64,000 nucleotides of DNA from Thalassobaculum_A sp040219615 (GTDB lineage: Bacteria; Pseudomonadota; Alphaproteobacteria; Thalassobaculales; Thalassobaculaceae). The notes below the pieces were generated by a model. It was given only the letters and a program-made list of their open reading frames with translations. It did not search any database and was not told the DNA's origin. Shown here in pieces: positions 59,097 through 64,000 of the stretch. Each line of letters opens with the position of its first letter. Positions within the stretch are counted from its first letter, which is position 1. Both the position numbers and the translations under genes were made by a program. Location of the stretch: NCBI RefSeq assembly GCF_040219615.1, contig NZ_JAVJSE010000024.1, positions 108,650-172,649 on the forward strand, read 5' to 3'.

Positions 59097-60413
59097 CTAT
59101 TCGGCCGCCACCTGCGCAGCATCGGCGCCGGCGTCGAGCGCCTGGGTCAGGTCGGCCAGGATATCCTCGATGTTCTCGATGCCGACCGACAGCCGGACGT
59201 AACCGTCGGAGACGCCGGTGGCGAGCTGGTCCTCGGGCGACAGTTGGCTGTGGGTGGTGGTCGCCGGGTGGATCGCCAGCGATCGCGCGTCGCCGATATT
59301 GGCGACGTGGTAGAACAGCTTCAGCCGGTCGATGAACCCGCGGCCGGCATCCTTGCCGCCCTTGATCTCGAAGCCGACCAGCCCGCCGTAGCCGCCCTTC
59401 AGGTAGGTGTCGGCACGGCGCCGCGCCTCGCCGTCCTGCAGCCCCGGGAAGATCACCTTCTCGACCGACGGATGGCCCTGCAGGAAGTCGGCGACCTTGG
59501 CGGCGTTCTCGCAATGCGCCTTCATCCGCAGCGCCAGGGTCTCGAGGCCCTGGATGGTCTGGAAGGCGTTGAACGGGCTCTGGGCCGAGCCGAGGTCGCG
59601 CAGCAGGGTGGTGCGCGCCTTGATGATGTAGGCGACCGGGCCGAGCGGCTTGACCGCCTCGGTCCAGACCGCCCCGTGATAGCTCGGGTCCGGGGTGTTC
59701 AGGGCCGGCTGGCGCTCCTTGAAGTCCTCCCACGGGAAGTTGCCGCCGTCGACGATCAGCCCGCCGATCGAGGTTCCGTGGCCGCCGATATACTTCGTGG
59801 TCGAGTACACGATGACCGCGGCACCGTGGTCGAACGGCCGGCACAGCAGCGGGGCGGCGGTGTTGTCGACGATCAGCGGGATCCCGAAGCCGCGGCCGAG
59901 ATCGGCGACCTCCCTGATCGGGAACACCTGCAGTTTCGGGTTCGGCAGGGTCTCGGCGTAGTAGGCGCGGGTGCGCTTGTCGGTGGCGCGGGCGAAGTTC
60001 TCGGGGTCCGCCGGGTCGACGAACCGGACCTCGATGCCCTGGTCCTTCAGGGTGTTGGCGAACAGGTTCCAGGTCCCGCCGTACAGGTCGGTCGAACTGA
60101 CGACGTTGTCGCCGGCCTTGGCCAGGTTCTGGATGGCGAAGGCGCTGGCCGCCTGGCCCGACGCCACGGCGAGTGCGGCGACTCCGCCCTCGATCGCCGC
60201 GATCCGCTGCTCCAGCACGTCGCAGGTCGGGTTCATGATGCGGGTGTAGATGTTCCCCAGTTCCTTCAGCGCGAACAGGTTGGCGGCGTGCTCGGTGTCG
60301 CGGAACTGGTAGGACGTGGTCTGGTAGATCGGCACGGCGACGGCGCCGGTCGCCGGGTCGGCGCGGTAGCCGGCATGCAGGGCCAGGGTCTCGGGGTTCT
60401 TCGACGTGGTCAT
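59097..60413 (-). CDS. metY: O-acetylhomoserine aminocarboxypropyltransferase / sulfhydrylase
   Basis: PLP enzyme that makes homocysteine directly from O-acetylhomoserine and sulfide in methionine synthesis. The 438 residues are normal for MetY. The PLP lysine is Lys207 in VYSTTKYIGGHGTSIGG, and LHAGYRADPATGAVAVPIYQ and EGGVAALAVASGQAA are typical. ATG 60413 is supported by CGGAG upstream. A SAM-II riboswitch and a terminator hairpin lie 120-215 bp ahead of the start, so expression should fall when SAM is high. Confidence 0.95.
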   Translation of the reverse strand: MTTSKNPETLALHAGYRADPATGAVAVPIYQTTSYQFRDTEHAANLFALKELGNIYTRIMNPTCDVLEQRIAAIEGGVAALAVASGQAASAFAIQNLAKAGDNVVSSTDLYGGTWNLFANTLKDQGIEVRFVDPADPENFARATDKRTRAYYAETLPNPKLQVFPIREVADLGRGFGIPLIVDNTAAPLLCRPFDHGAAVIVYSTTKYIGGHGTSIGGLIVDGGNFPWEDFKERQPALNTPDPSYHGAVWTEAVKPLGPVAYIIKARTTLLRDLGSAQSPFNAFQTIQGLETLALRMKAHCENAAKVADFLQGHPSVEKVIFPGLQDGEARRRADTYLKGGYGGLVGFEIKGGKDAGRGFIDRLKLFYHVANIGDARSLAIHPATTTHSQLSPEDQLATGVSDGYVRLSVGIENIEDILADLTQALDAGADAAQVAAE

Positions 60414-60532
60414 CGGTCGCTCCGTTTTAGCGGCTGCCGGCCGTCCCGATACCGGGACGGCGGGCGTGGTTGGAAGGACCAAACGCAGCCACCGCGCGGA
60501 AAGGCCGGAACCCGCGAGCCGTGCGGGCAATG

Positions 60533-60561
60533 AAAAACCCGCCACGAGCTCGCGGCGGGTT
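60533..60561 (-). terminator. Intrinsic terminator in the metY leader
   Basis: In the minus-strand transcript ACCCGCC-(10 nt)-GGCGGGT is followed by TTTTT. It begins ten bases after the last base of the SAM-II aptamer and before metY. The 10-nt loop GCGAGCTCGT is itself self-complementary. A second perfect hairpin (CCGTCCCG-GTAT-CGGGACGG, 60441-60460) lies near the metY ribosome site. Confidence 0.8.
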
Positions 60562-60570
60562 CCGACCCGA

Positions 60571-60628
60571 CCGCCGCTTTAGCTGCATTTGTAACGCGCC
60601 CGCAAGCTGGAGGCTCAAATCGGCGCGG
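60571..60628 (-). promoter_or_regulatory. SAM-II riboswitch aptamer upstream of metY
   Basis: On the minus strand the P1 stem is CGCGCC (60627-60622) and GGCGCG (60600-60595). The invariant loop GATTTGAGCC follows P1, then GCTTGCG. Beyond P1 is TTACAAATGCAGCTAAAGCGG, the hallmark 3' part of the H-type pseudoknot. SAM-II in alphaproteobacteria controls met genes. The 60414-60570 and 60629-60798 remainder holds the terminator, a hairpin and the toxin-antitoxin promoter. Confidence 0.92.
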
Positions 60629-60754
60629 TAACCCGAGGGAACATCGCCGGCGCGGCGCTGTCAAGCGACGGGTCGCAGGGACGGGGATCGAATGGCCGTT
60701 CCAGCCGCACCCGACCAAGGTCGCGAGCCGTGGAGTTTCGGCTACAACCAACCG

Positions 60755-60771
60755 GAATACGGACTATATTC
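60755..60771 (+). promoter_or_regulatory. Inverted repeat in the toxin-antitoxin promoter
   Basis: GAATA-N7-TATTC, in an AT-rich stretch 28-44 bp upstream of the antitoxin start. Type II antitoxins of this family usually repress their own operon at such repeats. Assignment is inferred. Confidence 0.45.
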
Positions 60772-60798
60772 TGGTCATAAGTTTGAAAGGCGCCGACC

Positions 60799-61071
60799 AT
60801 GAAGCTATCGGACAGGGTCACGTCGGTGAGCGAGTTCAAGACCACCGCGCCGAGAGTCATCCGCGAGTTGGCGGAGCACCGGGAACCCGTGCTCATAACG
60901 TCGCATGGCAAGGCGAAAGCGGTCATCCAGGACATCGACTCCTACGAGCGGACGCAGGAGACTCTGGCCCTCCTGTCGATGCTGACCAGGACCGACAAGG
61001 ACGTCCGTGAGGGCGAGACCCGGCCTCTCAAGGACGCGTTCTCGAGTGTCCGTGATCGGGTCAAGAAGTAG
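60799..61071 (+). CDS. Type II antitoxin, Phd/YefM family
   Basis: A 90-residue antitoxin with the Phd/YefM DNA-binding N-terminus: SDRVTSVSEFKTTAPRVIRE, LAEHREPVLITSHGKAKAVI, then DIDSYERTQETLALLSML. The C-terminal tail is charged and probably disordered, wrapping the toxin. It precedes the ParE/RelE-type toxin by 8 bp. The binding repeat GAATA-N7-TATTC is upstream. Confidence 0.92.
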   Translation: MKLSDRVTSVSEFKTTAPRVIRELAEHREPVLITSHGKAKAVIQDIDSYERTQETLALLSMLTRTDKDVREGETRPLKDAFSSVRDRVKK

Positions 61072-61079
61072 CGGTCCCG

Positions 61080-61412
61080 ATGGCCTACGCCGTCGAGCTG
61101 GCCGCGGACGCCGAACGCGACCTGGAGGATATCCATGGCTATGTGGCCGGCCGGGACTCGCAGGAGGTGGCGGACCGCCTGCTCGATCGGCTTGAGGAAG
61201 CATGCGCCGAACTGTCATCCCTGCCCGCCCGCGGCACTGTTCCGGTCGAGCTCAGGGATCTCGGCATCACCGAGTTCCGGGAACTCCACCTGTCGCCTTA
61301 CCGCGTGATCTATCGCATCTTCGAGGTCGATCGGAGGGTCGTCGTCTACGGAGTCTTCGACGGTCGACGCGACATGCAGACCCAGCTCCGGTATCGGCTC
61401 CTGCGACCCTAG
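61080..61412 (+). CDS. Type II toxin, RelE/ParE family
   Basis: A 110-residue toxin of the RelE/ParE fold: YAVELAADAERDLEDIHGYV at the start, then EVADRLLDRLEEACAELSSL, PARGTVPVELRDLGITEFRE and YRVIYRIFEVDRRVVVYGVF. The C-terminus ends DGRRDMQTQLRYRLLRP. Whether it targets mRNA (RelE) or gyrase (ParE) is not clear from the sequence; the long N-terminal helices look ParE-like. Eight bases after the antitoxin. Confidence 0.9.
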   Translation: MAYAVELAADAERDLEDIHGYVAGRDSQEVADRLLDRLEEACAELSSLPARGTVPVELRDLGITEFRELHLSPYRVIYRIFEVDRRVVVYGVFDGRRDMQTQLRYRLLRP

Positions 61413-61559
61413 GCGCGGTCCGACCCCGGGCGAATGACGACGCTGGCGGTGTGCCCCCTGCCGCATCCGTCGGCTGCGACACCCGTCGGTCGATCCTGAA
61501 ACAGCCCTACAGTCCACCCCGGCCTAGAGATATCCCGCACTCGCCCGAGGGAGCCCCAC

Positions 61560-63074
61560 ATGCGCCGCCCGAACATCCTGATCCTGATGGTCGACCAGCT
61601 GAACGGGACGCTGTTCCCGGACGGGCCGGCGGCGTTCCTGCACGCCCCGAACCTGCGGGCGCTGGCCGGGCGCTCGACCCGGTTCGCCAACGCCTACACC
61701 GCCAGCCCGCTGTGCGCGCCGGGGCGGGCGTCGTTCATGAGCGGGCAGCTGCCGTCGCGCACCCGGGTCTACGACAACGCCGCCGAGTTCGCCTCCGACA
61801 TCCCGACCTACGCCCACCACCTGCGGCGCGCCGGCTACCAGACCTGCCTGTCCGGCAAGATGCACTTCGTCGGCCCGGACCAGTTGCACGGCCTGGAGGA
61901 GCGCCTGACGACCGACATCTACCCGGCGGATTTCGGCTGGACCCCGGACTACCGCAAGCCGGGCGAGCGCATCGACTGGTGGTACCACAACCTCGGCTCG
62001 GTCACCGGCGCCGGCACCGCCGAGATCAGCAACCAGATGGAATACGACGACGAGGTCGCCTACCACGCCGAGCGCAAGCTGTACGACCTGGCGCGCGGCA
62101 GGGACGACCGGCCGTGGTGCCTGACCGTCAGCTTCACCCACCCGCACGACCCGTATGTGGCGCGCCGGCGGTTCTGGGACCTGTACGAGGACTGCCCGGA
62201 GCTCGAGCCGACGGTGCCGGCGATCCCCTACGAGGACCAGGACCCGCACTCGCAGCGCCTGTACCTGGCCAGCGACTACAAGTCGTTCGACATCACGCCA
62301 GAGAACGTCCGCCGCTCGCGCCGGGCCTACTACGCCAACATCTCCTATCTCGACGAGAAGATCGGCGCGCTGCTGGACGTGCTGGACCGCACCCGGATGC
62401 GCGACGACACCGTGGTGGTGTTCCTGTCCGACCACGGTGACATGCTCGGCGAGCGCGGGCTGTGGTTCAAGATGAGCTTCTACGAGGGCTCGGCACGGGT
62501 GCCGCTGATGGTCTCGGCCCCCGGCCTGCCTGCCGGCCGGGTGGCGGCGCCGGTCTCGACCCTCGACGTGGTCCCGACACTGGCGGCGCTGGCCGGCATC
62601 GACCTCGGCGAGGTGCTGCCCTGGACCGAGGGCCGCGACCTGACGGCCCTGGCCCAGGGGGGCGAGCGCGGCGCGCCGGTGCTGATGGAATACGCCGCCG
62701 AGGGCTCCTACGCGCCGATGGTGTCGGTCCGCGACGGCCGCTGGAAGTACAATCACTGCGACCTCGACCCGCCGCAGCTGTTCGACCTGGAGAACGACCC
62801 GCGTGAGCTGAACAACCTGGCGGCCGACCCGGCCCATGCCGCGACCGCCGCCGGCTTCGCGGCCCTGGTGCGCGCGCGCTGGGACACCGCCCGCTTCGAC
62901 GAAGAGGTGCGCCAGAGCCAGGCCCGGCGCTGGGTGGTGTACGAGGCGCTGCGCAACGGGTCCTACTACCCCTGGGACTACCAGCCGCTGCAGCGCGCCT
63001 CCGAGCGCTACATGCGTAACCATATGGACCTGAACGTACTTGAGGAGACGCAGCGCTTCCCGCGCGGGGAATGA
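61560..63074 (+). CDS. betC: Choline-sulfatase
   Basis: Hydrolyses choline-O-sulfate to choline and sulfate, feeding choline catabolism or glycine betaine synthesis. The 504 residues show the sulfatase signature with Cys52 converted to formylglycine: SPLCAPGRASFMSGQLPSRT. SGKMHFVGPDQLHG, SDIYPADFGW-like TTDIYPADFGWTPDYRKPGE and FLSDHGDMLGERGLW are typical. The C-terminal choline-sulfatase tail GSYYPWDYQPLQRASERYMR is intact. GAGGGAG precedes the start. No betI/betA/betB is adjacent. Typical of marine and plant-associated alphaproteobacteria. Confidence 0.95.
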   Translation: MRRPNILILMVDQLNGTLFPDGPAAFLHAPNLRALAGRSTRFANAYTASPLCAPGRASFMSGQLPSRTRVYDNAAEFASDIPTYAHHLRRAGYQTCLSGKMHFVGPDQLHGLEERLTTDIYPADFGWTPDYRKPGERIDWWYHNLGSVTGAGTAEISNQMEYDDEVAYHAERKLYDLARGRDDRPWCLTVSFTHPHDPYVARRRFWDLYEDCPELEPTVPAIPYEDQDPHSQRLYLASDYKSFDITPENVRRSRRAYYANISYLDEKIGALLDVLDRTRMRDDTVVVFLSDHGDMLGERGLWFKMSFYEGSARVPLMVSAPGLPAGRVAAPVSTLDVVPTLAALAGIDLGEVLPWTEGRDLTALAQGGERGAPVLMEYAAEGSYAPMVSVRDGRWKYNHCDLDPPQLFDLENDPRELNNLAADPAHAATAAGFAALVRARWDTARFDEEVRQSQARRWVVYEALRNGSYYPWDYQPLQRASERYMRNHMDLNVLEETQRFPRGE

Positions 63075-63092
63075 CCGGGGTCCGCGCGGCGG

Positions 63093-63210
63093 GTGGCTTC
63101 CGGAGCCAGGCGCTCACGCGCCTCCTCCGGAATGACGAAGTGGGTGTGGCTGTCACGTCTTCGTTCGTCATCCCGGAGGGGCCGCGCGTGCGGCCGGCTC
63201 CGGGACCCAC
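63093..63210. repeat. Palindromic intergenic element, copy E
   Basis: Right arm CCGGCTCCGGGACCCAC is intact, while the left arm GTGGCTTCCGGAGCCAGG carries several mismatches, so this copy is decaying. Inner stem CTCCGGAATGACGAA with TTCGTCATCCCGGAG is still good. It lies between betC and the uracil-DNA glycosylase gene. Confidence 0.82.
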
Positions 63211-63238
63211 GGTCCGATGAACGAAGGGGATCGCCCGA

Positions 63239-63847
63239 GTGAGCCTGGACGACCTGCTGACCCGGATCCGCGCCTGCCGCCACTGCGCGGCGCACCTGCC
63301 GCTCGGGCCGCGGCCGGTGCTGGTGGTGCGCCCCACGGCCCGCATCCTGATTGTCGGCCAGGCGCCGGGAACCAAGGTGCACGAGAGCGGCATCCCCTGG
63401 AACGACCGCTCCGGCGACCGGCTGCGCGAGTGGATGGGGATCGACCGCGAGACCTTCTACGACGCCGACCGGATCGCCATCGTGCCCATGGGGTTCTGCT
63501 ATCCCGGCGTGCTGGCGAACGGCGGCGACGCCCCGCCGCGCCCGGAATGCGCGCCGCTGTGGCACGACCCGGTGCTGCAGCACCTGCCGAATGTCGACCT
63601 GGTGATCCTGGCCGGCATGTACGCCCAGGCCCGCTACCTCGGGAAGGCCCGCAGGAAGACCCTCACCGAGACCGTGGCGGCGTGGCGCGACTACGGCCCG
63701 CGCTACCTGCCGCTGCCGCACCCGTCATGGCGGTCGATGAACATCGAGCGCAGGAACCCGTGGCTGCGCGCCGAACTGATCCCGGAGTTGCAGGCCCGGG
63801 TCGCGGCACTACTCGGTAGTGCCGGCCCGGCCGGAGATGGCGGATAG
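63239..63847 (+). CDS. Uracil-DNA glycosylase family protein (iron-sulfur type)
   Basis: A 202-residue DNA-repair enzyme that removes uracil from DNA. Four cysteines, Cys13-X2-Cys16, Cys87 and Cys104, match the spacing of the 4Fe-4S cluster in family 4/5 enzymes. The active-site GQAPGTKVHESG matches GxAPG, and the C-terminal motif is LPLPHPSWRS. The start is GTG 63239. Family 4 versus 5 is not settled, but the iron-sulfur type is clear. Element E precedes it and F follows. Confidence 0.85.
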   Translation: MSLDDLLTRIRACRHCAAHLPLGPRPVLVVRPTARILIVGQAPGTKVHESGIPWNDRSGDRLREWMGIDRETFYDADRIAIVPMGFCYPGVLANGGDAPPRPECAPLWHDPVLQHLPNVDLVILAGMYAQARYLGKARRKTLTETVAAWRDYGPRYLPLPHPSWRSMNIERRNPWLRAELIPELQARVAALLGSAGPAGDGG

Positions 63848-63860
63848 CGCCCGTCGCGCC

Positions 63861-63999
63861 GTGGATCCCGGAGCCGGCTGCTCGCGCAGCCCCTCCGGGA
63901 TGACGAAATGGGGGTTGGAGGCGGGAGGAAAGACGGCCGAATCCTCCCCGACTTCGTCATTCCGGAGGGGACGCGCGAGCGTCCGGCTCCGGAACCCAC
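63861..63999. repeat. Palindromic intergenic element, copy F
   Basis: Arms GTGGATCCCGGAGCCGG and CCGGCTCCGGAACCCAC pair with two mismatches; inner stem CCCCTCCGGGATGACGAA with TTCGTCATTCCGGAGGGG has one mismatch. Side hairpins CTGC-TCGC-GCAG and GACGC-GCGA-GCGTC are perfect. It is the longest copy (139 bp), with a long central loop, at the window's end. Confidence 0.87.
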
Positions 64000-64000
64000 C

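Overview
The window is GC-rich, gene-dense DNA from an alphaproteobacterium, most likely a member of the Rhodospirillales. The indications are the NDUFA12-like complex I subunit, the aroQ-accB-accC-aat block facing DUF2155/mlaD, a B12-dependent ribonucleotide reductase (nrdJ), a SAM-II riboswitch in front of metY, a TTAA-N7-TTAA (CtrA-type) site, a PAS_5-like diguanylate cyclase and a choline sulfatase. I see no rRNA, tRNA, CRISPR array, phage or insertion sequence. It reads as core chromosome with some accessory patches.

Layout. 1-3.5 kb: the end of a NodU-type carbamoyltransferase, an FkbM methyltransferase and a zinc-ribbon methyltransferase, probably for glycan or metabolite decoration. 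3.6-5.3 kb: hppD and a divergent MarR regulator with two operator-like boxes between them. 5.5-15.5 kb: a Gly/Ala/Met-repeat exported protein, a triple-PAS diguanylate cyclase, a TPR-like lipoprotein, a coupled pair of transglutaminase-like proteins, VOC and RidA, and a LysR regulator with an AGE epimerase. 15.5-20.4 kb: a single-domain response regulator, a hybrid Cache kinase with REC and HPt, and an unusual soluble chemoreceptor-like protein preceded by a CtrA-type site. 20.6-26 kb: aroQ-accB-accC-aat converging on NDUFA12-mlaD-DUF2155, then an EamA transporter. 26.4-33 kb: nrdJ with an AT-rich leader and a strong terminator, an unknown helical protein, hemF, a stand-alone protoglobin and a DUF1127 protein. 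33-36.3 kb (minus): DUF1285-Nudix-cca-hydratase, one tightly packed operon. 36.4-43.2 kb: the MoxR / DUF58 / DUF4159 / amidotransferase-like membrane cluster. 43.2-47.2 kb: LysR facing wrbA-pirin, then a PilZ protein and an unknown 344-residue protein. 47.3-52.2 kb: hutC-hutU-hutH with a perfect HutC operator, facing an orphan ABC ATPase. 52.7-64 kb: two EamA transporters, pyruvate kinase, a PEP-mutase-family enzyme, nicotinamidase, a hemerythrin-like protein, metY under a SAM-II riboswitch, a Phd/ParE toxin-antitoxin pair, betC and an iron-sulfur uracil-DNA glycosylase.

The most striking non-coding signal is a family of long palindromic intergenic elements (about 100-140 bp, five full copies and one half copy, all between 47.2 and 64 kb). 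They have a common fold: an outer stem, two side hairpins and an inner stem with a variable loop. Some copies carry matched changes on both arms. One copy is nested inside a 13-bp inverted repeat, forming a small mosaic region. The metY leader has a SAM-II aptamer directly followed by an intrinsic terminator, with sequences that could form a competing antiterminator. No wholly novel multi-gene system could be demonstrated from the sequence alone.
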